Translations under genes and position numbers: made by a program
Assembly: GCF_040289485.1 (NCBI RefSeq)
Contig: NZ_PSLG01000001.1
Location: forward strand, 1-64,000
DNA from: Thermoflexus sp040289485
Lineage (GTDB): Bacteria; Chloroflexota; Anaerolineae; Thermoflexales; Thermoflexaceae
Reading direction: 5' to 3'
DNA: 64,000 bases
Shown: piece after piece, positions 8,810-17,615 of the stretch
How the letters are laid out: each line of letters begins with the position of its first letter
Position numbering within the stretch: position 1 is the first letter of the stretch
Notes under the pieces: model-generated
Told to the model about the DNA's origin: nothing
What the model saw: the letters and a program-made list of their open reading frames with translations, nothing else
Databases searched by the model: none

Positions 8810-9235
8810 ATGCCGCTGATGCGCCGGGCGCGGATGGTGGCCCTCCAGGCCCTTTACGAGATCGACGCGGCCGGTCACCCCCCGGGAGAGGTTCTGGCCG
8901 CCCGTTTCCAGGCGGAGCCGTTGCCGCCGGAGGCCCGGGCCTTCGCCCAGGAACTGGTCATGGGGGTGATGGCCCACCGGGCGGAGATCGACCGGCTGAT
9001 CCAGCGCTACGCCCCCGCCTGGCCGGTTTCCCAATTGGCCCTGGTGGATCGCAACATCCTGCGCATGGCCATCTATGAGTTCGTGATCGCCCGGCGCACC
9101 AGCCCCGCGGTGGCCATCAATGAGGCGGTGGAACTGGGGAAGATGTTCGGCTCCGACAGCACGCCGCGCTTCGTCAACGGCGTGCTGGGCAGCATCGCCA
9201 GCGAGCAGGCCCCGCCCACGGGCGAGGGCCGCTGA
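8810..9235 (+). CDS. nusB: Transcription antitermination factor NusB
   Basis: A 141-residue all-helical RNA-binding protein. It binds boxA RNA with NusE/S10 and keeps RNA polymerase processive on rRNA operons. Family marks are RRARMVALQALYEID near the start, LVMGVMAHRAEID, the LALVDRNILRMAIYE core and the AINEAVELGKMFGSDSTPRFVNGVLG C-terminal helix. Three starts are possible: GTG 8732 (overlapping asp23, with GGAGGA only two bases before), ATG 8768 and ATG 8810. The last has GGGAGGG nine bases upstream and gives the usual family length, so it is used here; the extra 26 upstream residues look non-conserved. Confidence 0.92.
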   Translation: MPLMRRARMVALQALYEIDAAGHPPGEVLAARFQAEPLPPEARAFAQELVMGVMAHRAEIDRLIQRYAPAWPVSQLALVDRNILRMAIYEFVIARRTSPAVAINEAVELGKMFGSDSTPRFVNGVLGSIASEQAPPTGEGR

Positions 9236-9254
9236 AACCAGGGAGAGACACGGC

Positions 9255-9572
9255 ATGGACAGCCTGTTCGGCATCGGACCGATGGAACTGGCCTTCATCT
9301 TCCTGCTGGCGTTCATCCTGCTGGGGCCGCGGGATCTGCCCCGCCTGGCTTACCAACTGGGCCGGTGGGCCCGCCAAGCCCAGGAACTCTACGCCGAATT
9401 CCGACGGGAGTGGGAGGCGGAGATCCAGGAGGTGAGCCGGGAACTGGAGCGCGCCACGGCCGAGGCCCCCGAGGTCCCCCTCCCGCCGTCCGCCGCCGCC
9501 TACCAACTGCCGCCGGATTCTGGAACCGCCCATGCCCATCCCTCGTCTCCCAACCCGCCGCCCGCGGCATAG
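9255..9572 (+). CDS. tatA: Sec-independent translocase subunit TatA/TatB
   Basis: A 105-residue protein with one N-terminal membrane helix (residues 9-23), the FG/GP hinge (LLGPRDLPRLA) and an amphipathic helix followed by a charged, proline-rich tail. With TatC it moves folded twin-arginine proteins across the membrane. The long tail and the RDLPRLAYQLGR hinge look as TatB-like as TatA-like, so the exact subunit is uncertain. It lies 19 bp after nusB and overlaps tatC by 41 bp, implying translational coupling. Confidence 0.87.
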   Translation: MDSLFGIGPMELAFIFLLAFILLGPRDLPRLAYQLGRWARQAQELYAEFRREWEAEIQEVSRELERATAEAPEVPLPPSAAAYQLPPDSGTAHAHPSSPNPPPAA

Positions 9573-10275
9573 CCCGCGCCTCCAGGACCGGCCCCGCCCG
9601 CTGCTGGAGCACCTGGAGGAGCTCCGACAGCGGCTGTTGCGCAGCCTGATCGCCCTGGGGATCGGGACGGGGATCGGGCTGCTGTTGGCCGACCGGGCCA
9701 TCGACTTCCTAGCGGCGCCGGTCGGGGGCCGGGCGGGCCTGGTTTCCATCGACTTGACCGAGAGCATCGCCGCCTACATGCGGGTGGCCCTCCTCACCGG
9801 CTTCGCCCTCTCCTTCCCCTATATCGTCTATCAGATCCTGGCCTTCGTTTACGTGGGGCTGCTCCCCCACGAGCGCCGCGTCCTCCTGCTGCTGGTGCCG
9901 CTGGCGACGCTGCTCTTCCTGGGCGGGGCAGCCTTCACCTACTTCGTGATGATGCCGGTGGCCATCCCTTTCCTGACCACCTTCGCCGGCATCCGCACCG
10001 AGCCCCGGCCGTCCAGTTATCTGGGGTTCGTGGTCTCCCTGATGTTCTGGTTGGGATTGAGTTTCGAGATGCCCCTGCTCGCCTTCGCCCTGGCCAAGGC
10101 CCGCCTGATCACCGCCCGCCAGTTGCTCCGGGCGTGGCGTTTCGCCGTGCTGGCCAGCGCCATCCTGGCGGCGGCCATCACACCCACCGTCGACCCGGTC
10201 AACATGTCCATCGTGATGGTGCCGCTGATCGGGCTGTATCTGCTCAGCGTGCTCATGGCCGCCCTGGCCCGATGA
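9532..10275 (+). CDS. tatC: Sec-independent translocase subunit TatC
   Basis: A 247-residue polytopic protein with the TatC signature LLEHLEELRQRLLRSL near residues 24-39 and six predicted membrane spans. The LPHERR and PVAIPFL segments match the family. TatC recognises the twin-arginine signal and recruits TatA/B. The start overlaps the end of tatA by 41 bp. The next gene begins 43 bp later on the same strand. Confidence 0.93.
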   Translation: MPIPRLPTRRPRHSPRLQDRPRPLLEHLEELRQRLLRSLIALGIGTGIGLLLADRAIDFLAAPVGGRAGLVSIDLTESIAAYMRVALLTGFALSFPYIVYQILAFVYVGLLPHERRVLLLLVPLATLLFLGGAAFTYFVMMPVAIPFLTTFAGIRTEPRPSSYLGFVVSLMFWLGLSFEMPLLAFALAKARLITARQLLRAWRFAVLASAILAAAITPTVDPVNMSIVMVPLIGLYLLSVLMAALAR

Positions 10276-10318
10276 GCCGCCCTTCCGCCGATGTATCCGA
10301 ACCGAGGAGGACGCCGCC

Positions 10319-11665
10319 ATGGCCGATCGCGTCCGCGTGATCATCATGGGCGCTGCCGGAAGGGATTTCCACAACTTCAACGTGTTCTTCCGGAACGACC
10401 CCGCTTATGAGGTAGTGGCCTTCACCGCCGCCCAGATCCCCAACATCGAGGGGCGTCGATATCCCCCCGAACTGGCCGGGCCCCTGTATCCCGAGGGGAT
10501 CCCCATCTATCCCGAGGAGGCGCTGCCCGAACTGATCCGCCGCCACCGGGTGGACCGCGTGGTGTTCGCCTACAGCGACGTCAGCCACGAATACGTGATG
10601 CACCGCGCCAGCATCGCCCACGCCGCAGGGGCCGACTTCTGGCTGATGGGGCCCAAGGCCACCCAGTTGAAGGCCGCCAAGCCGGTGGTCTCCATCGGCG
10701 CGGTCCGCACGGGGAGCGGCAAGAGCCCCACCACCCGGCGGGTGGCCCGCCTCCTGCGGGACCTGGGATGGCGAGTGGTGATCGTCCGCCATCCCATGCC
10801 CTACGGCGATCTGCGCCGGCAGGTCGTGCAGCGGTTCGCCTCCTTTGAGGACCTCGACCGCTATGAGTGCACCATCGAGGAACGGGAGGAATACGAGCCC
10901 CACCTGGCCAACGGCTTCGTCGTCTACGCCGGGGTGGATTACGAACAGATCCTGCAAGCGGCGGAGGCCGAAGGGGACTTGATCCTCTGGGACGGTGGGA
11001 ACAACGACTTCCCATTCTTCGTCCCTGATCTCCACATCGTCGTGGTCGATCCGCACCGCCCCGGCCACGAGGTCCGCTATCACCCCGGCGAGGCCAACCT
11101 CCGCATGGCCGACGTGGTGGTGATCAACAAGATCGACACCGCCCATCCCGACGCCGTGGCCCAGGTGCGCGAGAACGTCCTCCAGGCGAACCCCCGGGCG
11201 GTCCTGATCGAGGCGGCCATGCCGATCTTCGTGGAGGACCCCGGGGCGATCCGCGGCCGGCGGGTGCTAGTGGTGGAGGACGGGCCCACGCTGACCCACG
11301 GGGAGATGGCCTACGGGGCCGGCTGGGTCGCCGCCCGGCGCTTCGGGGCTGCGGAGGTCCTGGACCCCCGCCCCTACGCGGTAGGCAGCATCCAGGAGGC
11401 CTACCGCCGATATCCCCAGACCGGCCCGGTGCTGCCCGCCATGGGCTACGGGCCCGAGCAGATCCGAGAACTGGAGGAGACCATCAACCGGGTGCCCTGC
11501 GACCTGGTGCTGGCCGCCACCCCGGTGGACCTGGGGCGCCTCCTCCGGGTGCGGCACCCGGTGGTGCGGGTCCGCTACGAGATCCAGGAGATCGGCCGCC
11601 CGACCCTGGCCGAGGTCCTGGCGGAGCGGCTGGGACGGGGCGGGTCCCAGGTTTCCTCATCTTGA
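10319..11665 (+). CDS. Cyclic 2,3-diphosphoglycerate synthetase-like P-loop protein
   Basis: A 448-residue protein of the cPGS-like GTPase family. Residues 5-115 form a Rossmann-like domain (VRVIIMGAAGRDFHNF, DRVVFAYSDVSHEYVM). Residues 120-300 hold a P-loop-like GAVRTGSGKSPTTR (128-141) and VVVINKIDTA, which reads as a G4-type NKxD motif. The archaeal founding member makes cyclic 2,3-diphosphoglycerate, a thermoprotectant in methanogens; many thermophilic bacteria carry homologues whose product has not been shown. The length matches the family. ATG 10319 follows GAGGAGG. Its stop codon lies inside the -35 box of the miaB promoter. Confidence 0.8.
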   Translation: MADRVRVIIMGAAGRDFHNFNVFFRNDPAYEVVAFTAAQIPNIEGRRYPPELAGPLYPEGIPIYPEEALPELIRRHRVDRVVFAYSDVSHEYVMHRASIAHAAGADFWLMGPKATQLKAAKPVVSIGAVRTGSGKSPTTRRVARLLRDLGWRVVIVRHPMPYGDLRRQVVQRFASFEDLDRYECTIEEREEYEPHLANGFVVYAGVDYEQILQAAEAEGDLILWDGGNNDFPFFVPDLHIVVVDPHRPGHEVRYHPGEANLRMADVVVINKIDTAHPDAVAQVRENVLQANPRAVLIEAAMPIFVEDPGAIRGRRVLVVEDGPTLTHGEMAYGAGWVAARRFGAAEVLDPRPYAVGSIQEAYRRYPQTGPVLPAMGYGPEQIRELEETINRVPCDLVLAATPVDLGRLLRVRHPVVRVRYEIQEIGRPTLAEVLAERLGRGGSQVSSS

Positions 11666-11691
11666 CGGGCCTGCCGCCCCCCCTCTAAAAT
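11662..11691 (+). promoter_or_regulatory. Sigma-70-type promoter for miaB
   Basis: TTGACG (11662-11667), an 18-bp spacer and TAAAAT (11686-11691) lie 67 bp before the miaB start. The -35 box contains the stop codon of the preceding gene. Confidence 0.7.
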
Positions 11692-11758
11692 GAGAAACGC
11701 CGGAAGCGTTTTGCGGCCCCGCGAAGGAACACGGCCCGGGGAGTCGGAAGGAGCGGCG

Positions 11759-13099
11759 ATGCGGTATTACATCCACACCTTTGGCTGTCAGATGAACGTG
11801 GCCGACAGCGAGCGGCTGGCCTCGGCCCTGGAGAAGCTCGGGTATCAGATGGCCGAGCGGCCCGAGCAGGCGGACGTGCTGGTGGTGAACACCTGCGTGG
11901 TCCGCCAGTCGGCCGAGGAGAAGGCCTACGGCTGGCTCCACATGGTCCGTCCCCTCAAGGAGCGGCGGCCCGACCGCGTGGTCGCCGTGATGGGCTGCCT
12001 GGTGGGGGTGAAGGGGAACGAGGGGCTCCGCCGCGCCTTCCCCTGGGTGGACGTGTTCATGCCGCCCGCAGATCCCCGCCCCCTGGTGCAGTTCCTGGCC
12101 CGGCGGGTCGACGAAGGGCGGGCCGTGGAGGACCTGGAGCGGATGCTCCGCTATGCCCTCCAGGACGAGGAACTGGTGCTCCCGCCCTCCGAGCGGGGAC
12201 GCAAGGTCACCGCGTATGTTCCGGTGGTACACGGCTGCTCCTTCGGCTGCACATTCTGCATCATCCCCTACCGCCGGGGCCCGGAGCGGAGCCGGCCCCT
12301 AGGTCAGATCGTCGCCGAGGTGCGGGCGCTGGCCGAACAGGGGGTCCAAGAGGTCACGCTGCTGGGCCAGATCGTGGACCGCTACGGGAAGGACATCCCG
12401 GACGGCCCCGACCTGGCCGACCTGCTGCGGGCGGTCCACGAGGTGGAGGGGATCCAGCGCATCCGCTTCCTGACCTCCCATCCGAACTTCATGACCGATA
12501 AACTCATCGAGACCGTCGCCTCGCTGCCCAAGGTCTGCGAGCACATCGAGATCCCCGTCCAGGCGGGGAACGACGAGGTGCTGGCCCGCATGCGGCGGGG
12601 TTACACCGTGGCCGAATACAAGCGCGTGGTGGAGAAGATCCGCTGGCGCATCCCCAACGTCTCCATCGCCACCGACATCATCGTCGGCTTTTGCGGCGAG
12701 ACCGAGGAGCAGTTCATGGACACCTACCGGCTGGTCGAGGAACTGGAGTTCGACGTGGTCCACATCGCCAAATACTCTCCCCGGCCGGGGACGGTGGCCT
12801 GGCGGACGATGGCCGACGACGTGCCGCCGGAGGAAAAGGAGCGGCGGTTCCGCATGCTGGAGGAGCTCTACGAGCGGATCTCCCGCCGGAAGAACGAGGC
12901 CCTCATCGGCCAGACGGTGGAGATCCTGGTGGAGGACCGCAACGAGAAGGGGAAGTGGTTCGGGCGCACCCGGAACAACCGCCTGGTCTTCTTCGAGGAC
13001 GGCGACCGCGACTGGCGCGGCCAATTGGTCCAGGTGCGCATCACCTCGGCCGGCGCCTGGTCCCTCCAAGGAGTTCCCTGTGCCCATGGGACACGGTGA
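11759..13099 (+). CDS. miaB: tRNA-2-methylthio-N6-dimethylallyladenosine synthase MiaB
   Basis: A 446-residue radical SAM methylthiotransferase that adds a methylthio group to i6A37 of tRNAs reading UNN codons. Cys10, Cys46 and Cys80 of the N-terminal domain bind the auxiliary 4Fe-4S cluster; the radical SAM cluster is bound by Cys160, Cys164 and Cys167 (CSFGCTFC). A TRAM domain closes the protein (ALIGQTVEILVEDRNEKG onwards). The family loop usually ending LGQNV reads LGQIV here. ATG 11759 follows GGAAGGAG. The gene has its own promoter. Its stop codon lies inside the stem-loop of the terminator that follows. Confidence 0.93.
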   Translation: MRYYIHTFGCQMNVADSERLASALEKLGYQMAERPEQADVLVVNTCVVRQSAEEKAYGWLHMVRPLKERRPDRVVAVMGCLVGVKGNEGLRRAFPWVDVFMPPADPRPLVQFLARRVDEGRAVEDLERMLRYALQDEELVLPPSERGRKVTAYVPVVHGCSFGCTFCIIPYRRGPERSRPLGQIVAEVRALAEQGVQEVTLLGQIVDRYGKDIPDGPDLADLLRAVHEVEGIQRIRFLTSHPNFMTDKLIETVASLPKVCEHIEIPVQAGNDEVLARMRRGYTVAEYKRVVEKIRWRIPNVSIATDIIVGFCGETEEQFMDTYRLVEELEFDVVHIAKYSPRPGTVAWRTMADDVPPEEKERRFRMLEELYERISRRKNEALIGQTVEILVEDRNEKGKWFGRTRNNRLVFFEDGDRDWRGQLVQVRITSAGAWSLQGVPCAHGTR

Positions 13100-13120
13100 T
13101 CCCACCGTGCCCCCTTTTTT
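13088..13120 (+). terminator. Rho-independent terminator after miaB
   Basis: The arms GGGaCACGGTG and CACCGTGcCCC pair around the loop ATCC, and CCCCTTTTTT follows. The TGA of miaB (13097-13099) is part of the hairpin, so the terminator overlaps the coding end. leuS converges from the other side 33 bp later. Confidence 0.78.
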
Positions 13121-13152
13121 AGGCGACGCGTCCCCCGGGCAGCGGATGGGGA

Positions 13153-15597
13153 TCACTCGGTGACGATGTTGACCAGCCGGCCGGGCACGTAGATGATCCG
13201 CTTCGGCGTCCGGTCGCCCAGATGCCGGCGGACGTTGGCTCGGTCCAAGGCGATGGCCTTCGCCTCTTCCTCCGTGATAGAGGCCGGCACCTCGACGCGA
13301 TCCCGCACCCGTCCGTCGATCTGAACCACCAGAGTGATGGTGTCCGCCCGAGCCAGGGCCTCATCCCACTGCGGCCATGGCTGCTGATGGATGCTGTAGG
13401 GATAACCCAGGCGCTCCCAGAGTTCCTCCGCTAGGTGCGGGGTGAAGGGCGCCATCAGCAGCAACAACGCGCGGATGGCCTCGCCCCAGGCCTCGTGGCG
13501 AACGACGGGCGTGGCCTTGGCCTCCTGCAGGGCGTTGGTGAACTCCATCAGGGCGGCGATGGCCGTGTTGAACTCAAAGTCCTCCAGGTCCCGGCTCACC
13601 CGCTTGATGGTCCGGTGGGTCCAGCGGCGCAACGCCGCGACCTGCTCCGGGGTGGGCTCCCCCTCGACCGCTGCCGGCTCCAGGACCAGGTTCCAGACCC
13701 GGCCGAGCCAGCGATGGACCCCCTCGATGCCGGTCGAGCTCCAGGGGCCGCCCATATCCCAGCGGAAGCCGAACATCAGGTAAGCCCGCACGGTGTCCGC
13801 CCCGTAGCGCATCACCAGTTCGTCGGGGGCGACCACGTTGCCCCGGGACTTCGACATCTTCTCGCGGTCCTCGCCCAGGATGACCCCCTGATTGCGCAGG
13901 CGGACCATCGGCTCGTCGAACCAGACCATTCCCATATCCCGCAGCACCTTGGTCCAGAAGCGGGTGTAGAGCAGGTGCATGGTGGCATGCTCGACGCCGC
14001 CCGTGTAGAGATCCACCGGCAGCCAGTAACGGGCCTCCTCTTCATCCCATGGCGCGTCCGCCTTGTGGGGGCTCAGGTAGCGGTATTGATACCAGGAGGA
14101 ATCCACGAAGGTGTCCATGGTGTCCGTCTCCCGCTCGGCGGGCCCTCCGCACTGCGGGCACGTGGTCTTCACAAAATCCTCCAGGTATTTGAGGGGGGAC
14201 TCGCCGGTGGGCAGCACGTTGACGCTCTCCGGCAGGAGCACCGGCAACTGATCCTCCGGCACGGGGACGGTGCCGCACTGCAGGCAGTAGATGATGGGGA
14301 TGGGGGTCCCCCAGTAACGCTGGCGGCTGATGCACCAGTCCCGCAGCCGGTAGGAGACGGCGGGCCGCCCCAGGCCGCGGCGCTCCAGTTCCGCCACCAC
14401 CGCCCGCTTGCCCTCCTCGCTGGGCAGGCCGTCGAAGGGGCCGGAGTTGACCATGATCCCTGGCCCCTCATAGGCCTCCGCCAGCGCCCCCCCCTGCCAG
14501 CCCGGCGGGGCGATCACCACCCGGATGGGCAGGTTGAACCGGACGGCGAACGCGAAGTCCCGCTGGTCGTGGGCGGGGACGCCCATGATGGCCCCCGTCC
14601 CGTATTCCATCAGGACGTAGTCCGAGATCCAGATGGGCAACGCCTCGCCGGTGAGCGGATGGCGGGCGTAGGCCCCGATGAAGACCCCAGTCTTCTCCCG
14701 CTCCAGGGATAGCCGCTCGATCTCGGTGCGCCGCTGGGCCTCCCGGATGTAGGCCTCCACCTCGGCGCGGCGGTCCGGCGCCGTCAGCCGGGGCACCAAA
14801 GGATGCTCCGGGGCCAGCACCAGGAAGGTCGCCCCGAACAACGTGTCCGGACGGGTGGTGAAGACGACGATGGGCTCCTCCCCCTCCGTCGGGAAGACGA
14901 TCTCGGCGCCCTCGCTGCGGCCGATCCAGTTCTTCTGCATCGTGCACACCCGCTCCGGCCAATCCAGTTTGCTGTGGTCCAGCAGCTCCTCGGCGTAGGC
15001 CGTGATGCGCAGGAACCACTGCTCCAGCTCCTTCTTGATCACCGGTGTCCCACACCGCTCACAGACCCGCTCGCCGTCCTGGGAGATCACCTGCTCCCGG
15101 GCCAGGGTGGTGTTGCACCTGGGGCAGAAATCCACCGCCGAGCGCTTGCGATAGGCCAGACCGCGCTTGTAGAACTGGATGAAGAACCATTGGTTCCACT
15201 TGTAATATTCCGGCTCGCAGGTGATCACCTCCCGCGTCCAGTCAAAGGAGGCGCCCATGCTGCGCAACTGCCGGCGCATGCGCTCGATGTTGGCATAGGT
15301 CCAGGCCTTGGGATGGGTGTTGTGTTTGATGGCGGCGTTCTCCGCCGGCAGGCCGAAGGCGTCGAAGCCGATGGGGAAGAGGACGTTGTAGCCCTTCATG
15401 CGCAGATAGCGCGCCATCGCGTCGCTGGGCGCCATGGCGAACCAGTGGCCCATGTGCAGGTCGCCCGACGGATAGGGGAACATCGTCAGGAAGTAGAACT
15501 TGGGCCGGCTCGGATCGTGGACCGCCCGATAGATCCCAGTCTCCTCCCATCGCTGCTGCCACTTCGGCTCGATGGCTTGAGGATCATAGCGCTCCAT
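13153..15597 (-). CDS. leuS: Leucyl-tRNA synthetase
   Basis: An 814-residue class I synthetase that charges tRNA-Leu. The HIGH motif is HMGH at 48-51 (in PYPSGDLHMGHW); KMSKS lies near residue 577 (KMSKSRGN). The CP1 editing domain is present, with the TGAIMGVPAHDQRD strand that hydrolyses mischarged tRNA, and zinc-type Cys pairs lie nearby (CPRCN, CERCG). Length is normal for bacterial LeuRS. ATG 15597 follows GGGGAGGTGGGGG, whereas the upstream GTG near 15624 has no site. It is the last gene of the T-box-controlled unit ydjM-like, ilvE, leuS, so its expression should respond to uncharged tRNA-Leu. Confidence 0.97.
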   Translation of the reverse strand: MERYDPQAIEPKWQQRWEETGIYRAVHDPSRPKFYFLTMFPYPSGDLHMGHWFAMAPSDAMARYLRMKGYNVLFPIGFDAFGLPAENAAIKHNTHPKAWTYANIERMRRQLRSMGASFDWTREVITCEPEYYKWNQWFFIQFYKRGLAYRKRSAVDFCPRCNTTLAREQVISQDGERVCERCGTPVIKKELEQWFLRITAYAEELLDHSKLDWPERVCTMQKNWIGRSEGAEIVFPTEGEEPIVVFTTRPDTLFGATFLVLAPEHPLVPRLTAPDRRAEVEAYIREAQRRTEIERLSLEREKTGVFIGAYARHPLTGEALPIWISDYVLMEYGTGAIMGVPAHDQRDFAFAVRFNLPIRVVIAPPGWQGGALAEAYEGPGIMVNSGPFDGLPSEEGKRAVVAELERRGLGRPAVSYRLRDWCISRQRYWGTPIPIIYCLQCGTVPVPEDQLPVLLPESVNVLPTGESPLKYLEDFVKTTCPQCGGPAERETDTMDTFVDSSWYQYRYLSPHKADAPWDEEEARYWLPVDLYTGGVEHATMHLLYTRFWTKVLRDMGMVWFDEPMVRLRNQGVILGEDREKMSKSRGNVVAPDELVMRYGADTVRAYLMFGFRWDMGGPWSSTGIEGVHRWLGRVWNLVLEPAAVEGEPTPEQVAALRRWTHRTIKRVSRDLEDFEFNTAIAALMEFTNALQEAKATPVVRHEAWGEAIRALLLLMAPFTPHLAEELWERLGYPYSIHQQPWPQWDEALARADTITLVVQIDGRVRDRVEVPASITEEEAKAIALDRANVRRHLGDRTPKRIIYVPGRLVNIVTE

Positions 15598-15656
15598 CCC
15601 CCACCTCCCCAACGGAAGGGTCACTCATCGCGCTCCGGAAGGCCCGCGGGGGATCC

Positions 15657-16580
15657 TCAGCGGTCCACCCACGTCAGCCATCCGTAGATATCCGGGGCCT
15701 CGCCGCTCACGATGGCAAAGAAGCGCTCTTGAAGGCGGCGGGTGACCGGGCCGGGAGCGCCGCCGCCGATGGGGATGCGGTCCACCGAACGCACGGGGGT
15801 GATCTCGGCGGCCGTGCCGGTCATGAAGATCTCGTCGGCCGCATAGAGCCACTCCCGCGGGATCGGCTGCTCCCGCACCTCCAGCCCCTGCTCCCGGGCC
15901 AGGGCCAGCACCGCGTCCCGCGTCACCCCGAGCAGGATGGAGTTGTGCAGCGGCGGAGTGTAAAGGACGCCGTCCTTCACCAGGAAGAGGTTTTCCCCGG
16001 TCCCCTCCGCCACATAGCCATAAATATCCAGCATGATGGCCTCCGCGCAACCTTGATCGTGAGCCTCCATCACGGCCAGTTGGGAGTTCACATACTGACC
16101 ACCGATCTTGCACAGGGCCGGGAAGGCCCCGGGAGCCATGCGACGCCACGAAGAGACCATCACATCCACCCCCTTCTCCAGAGCCTCCCTCCCCAGATAC
16201 TGGCCCCACTCGAAGGTCACGATGGCCACCTCCACCGGACACGAACGTCCGTCCAGCCCCATGGTCTCCGACCCCCGGAAGACCAGCGGGCGGATGTAAC
16301 AGGAACGATGGCCGTTCGCCCGCACCGTCTCCACGATGGCACGGGCGAGGTCCTCCTCGGTGTAGGGGATCTCCATGCGCAACAGCCGTGCAGAGAAGAA
16401 GAGCCGCCCGAGATGCGGCCGCAGCCGGAAGATCGCCGGCCCGCGCGGCGTCTCGTAAGCCCGGATCCCTTCGAAGACGCTGGTCCCGTAATGCAGGGCG
16501 TGGACGGTGACATGGACTGTCGCCTGATCCCAGGGCACCAACCGGCCGTTGAACCACACCCACGGGCTCCTCGCCACCAT
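15657..16580 (-). CDS. ilvE: Branched-chain amino acid aminotransferase
   Basis: A 307-residue fold-type IV PLP enzyme that makes Leu, Ile and Val from their 2-oxo acids. Features include HALHYGTSVFEGIRAYET near 28-45, the PLP lysine Lys158 in ALCKIGGQY and EGTGENLFLV. The C-terminal ADEIFMTGTAAEITPV motif is typical of IlvE rather than D-amino acid transaminase. ATG 16580 has GGGGAGGT upstream and gives the standard length. It sits 59 bp before leuS and 66 bp after the membrane-protein gene, downstream of the leucine T-box, which couples transamination to leucine status. Confidence 0.95.
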   Translation of the reverse strand: MVARSPWVWFNGRLVPWDQATVHVTVHALHYGTSVFEGIRAYETPRGPAIFRLRPHLGRLFFSARLLRMEIPYTEEDLARAIVETVRANGHRSCYIRPLVFRGSETMGLDGRSCPVEVAIVTFEWGQYLGREALEKGVDVMVSSWRRMAPGAFPALCKIGGQYVNSQLAVMEAHDQGCAEAIMLDIYGYVAEGTGENLFLVKDGVLYTPPLHNSILLGVTRDAVLALAREQGLEVREQPIPREWLYAADEIFMTGTAAEITPVRSVDRIPIGGGAPGPVTRRLQERFFAIVSGEAPDIYGWLTWVDR

Positions 16581-16646
16581 GACCTCGACCTCCCCGCCGG
16601 GGTTCAACGGGCGACGGCACGTCGCCGCCCGCCAGCTCCCACATCC

Positions 16647-17150
16647 TCAAAACGCCTGGGCCAGGATCACTGCCGCGGCCGCGGTCAGCAGCACTTCCAC
16701 CGCCACGAAGAGAGGCTGCCGATAGTAGATCCGGTAGAAGGCCGTCCCCCGCGCCCCCTCCCGATGGAGCGGCCGGGGGAAGAGCGCATACTGGCGCTTC
16801 CGCCACGGCCAGAGCCACATGATCCCATCATCGGTCCCCACACTGTCCAACGCCAAATGGAGCAGCGCCAGCCCCCACACCCAAGGTGCGGAGAGCCCCA
16901 ACCCCCAGGCCAGGCACCCTCCGCAGAGGAACCAGAACACCGGCGTGTGGGTCCAGAGGGCGTGGTGCGGATTGTGGCCCTGGCCCCCCGACCGGCGCCA
17001 ACGCCACCACCCCCACACGAGATCCATGTCGGGCAGCCAACTGATCCAGACCGAGAGGCCGGCGATGCCGAGGTGGAACGGCTGGTGCGCCGCCCGCTGG
17101 ATCAGATAGGCAGCCACCACCCCGGCCGCCGCATGCCCCATCCCGGTCAT
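16647..17150 (-). CDS. YdjM-like membrane-bound metal-dependent hydrolase (DUF457)
   Basis: A 167-residue protein with four to five hydrophobic spans. The family pattern is clear: MGHAAAG at the start, then SWLPDMDLVWGW with its paired Asp residues, an HNPHHALWTHTP histidine cluster, LLHLALDSVGTDDGIMWLWP, and a final membrane span. These His/Asp sites suggest a metal-dependent hydrolase of the YdjM type; the E. coli member is SOS-induced and its substrate is not known. ATG 17150 lies eight bases after GGAGGGG and directly after the T-box terminator. Being the first gene behind a leucine T-box is unusual for this family and may simply be hitch-hiking with ilvE-leuS. Confidence 0.8.
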   Translation of the reverse strand: MTGMGHAAAGVVAAYLIQRAAHQPFHLGIAGLSVWISWLPDMDLVWGWWRWRRSGGQGHNPHHALWTHTPVFWFLCGGCLAWGLGLSAPWVWGLALLHLALDSVGTDDGIMWLWPWRKRQYALFPRPLHREGARGTAFYRIYYRQPLFVAVEVLLTAAAAVILAQAF

Positions 17151-17194
17151 CCCAGCACCCCTCCGACTGGTGATCCGACCGATGGCCCCCTCAA

Positions 17195-17470
17195 CAACAA
17201 ACCCCCCTTCGTCAGGGACGAAGGGGGGTCCTCCGCGGTCCCACCCTGCTTCACGGCCGGCCCGCTGACGGGGGCCGCCGTGCCCTCTGGCGCGATAACG
17301 GGCGCAACCCGTTCGGGGCTCAACCGGCTCGACCCGGGTCACCCCGGCGGCTCCGGGGCGAGTTCAACCTTTGGGGGCCGTTCCGCCCCCGGGGCCTCCC
17401 CAAGGGCCCACGCTGCCTCCCACCCACCGGCAGCTCGCTGGGGGATGGTCTACTACTCCCCTTCTCCGCC
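17195..17470 (-). ncRNA. T-box riboswitch, leucine specifier (CUC)
   Basis: The leader reads on the minus strand. Stem I closes GGCGG (17470-17466) with CCGCC (17350-17346) over a K-turn-like AGAA/GGAG junction. The specifier loop has AGTAGTA (17457-17451) opposite GAACTCG, flanked by GGGG/CCCC and GACC/GGTT helices; the codon after GAA is CTC (17362-17360), leucine. The apical AGCGAG bulge and a GGTGGGTGGGA loop follow the Stem I pattern. The T-box sequence AGGGTGGGACCGCGG is at 17247-17233. A 12-bp terminator (CCCCCCTTCGTC/GACGAAGGGGGG, 17228-17202) is followed by TTTGTTGTT. An extra hairpin (GGGGGC, loop GGAACG, GCCCCC) interrupts the 3' strand of Stem I. The downstream genes ilvE and leuS fit leucine sensing. 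Confidence 0.9.
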
Positions 17471-17489
17471 TTTCCCGATCCGTGGCGCC

Positions 17490-17524
17490 TGGAGAAAACG
17501 CCGGGGCGCCGGAGGCGCCCCGGC
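17490..17524 (-). terminator. Terminator after the tRNA-Ala pair
   Basis: On the minus strand GCCGGGGCGCC pairs with GGCGCCCCGGC around a TCC loop, followed by GTTTTCTCC. It begins two bases after the encoded CCA of tRNA-Ala(GGC) and separates the tRNAs from the T-box leader. Confidence 0.78.
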
Positions 17525-17525
17525 T

Positions 17526-17601
17526 TGGTGGACCCGACGGGATTCGAACCCGTGACCTCCTCAATGCCATTGAGGCGCGCTCCCAGCTGCGCTACGGGCC
17601 C
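17526..17601 (-). tRNA. tRNA-Ala (GGC)
   Basis: A 76-nt tRNA with the 3' CCA encoded in the DNA. The acceptor stem GGGCCCG pairs with CGGGTCC; the D arm uses GCGC/GCGC; the anticodon stem CCTCA/TGAGG holds the loop ATGGCAT with anticodon GGC. The T loop is TTCGAAT. It is the second gene of a tandem alanine tRNA pair, 14 bp after tRNA-Ala(CGC). Confidence 0.97.
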
Positions 17602-17615
17602 ACACGGTTGCTCAG

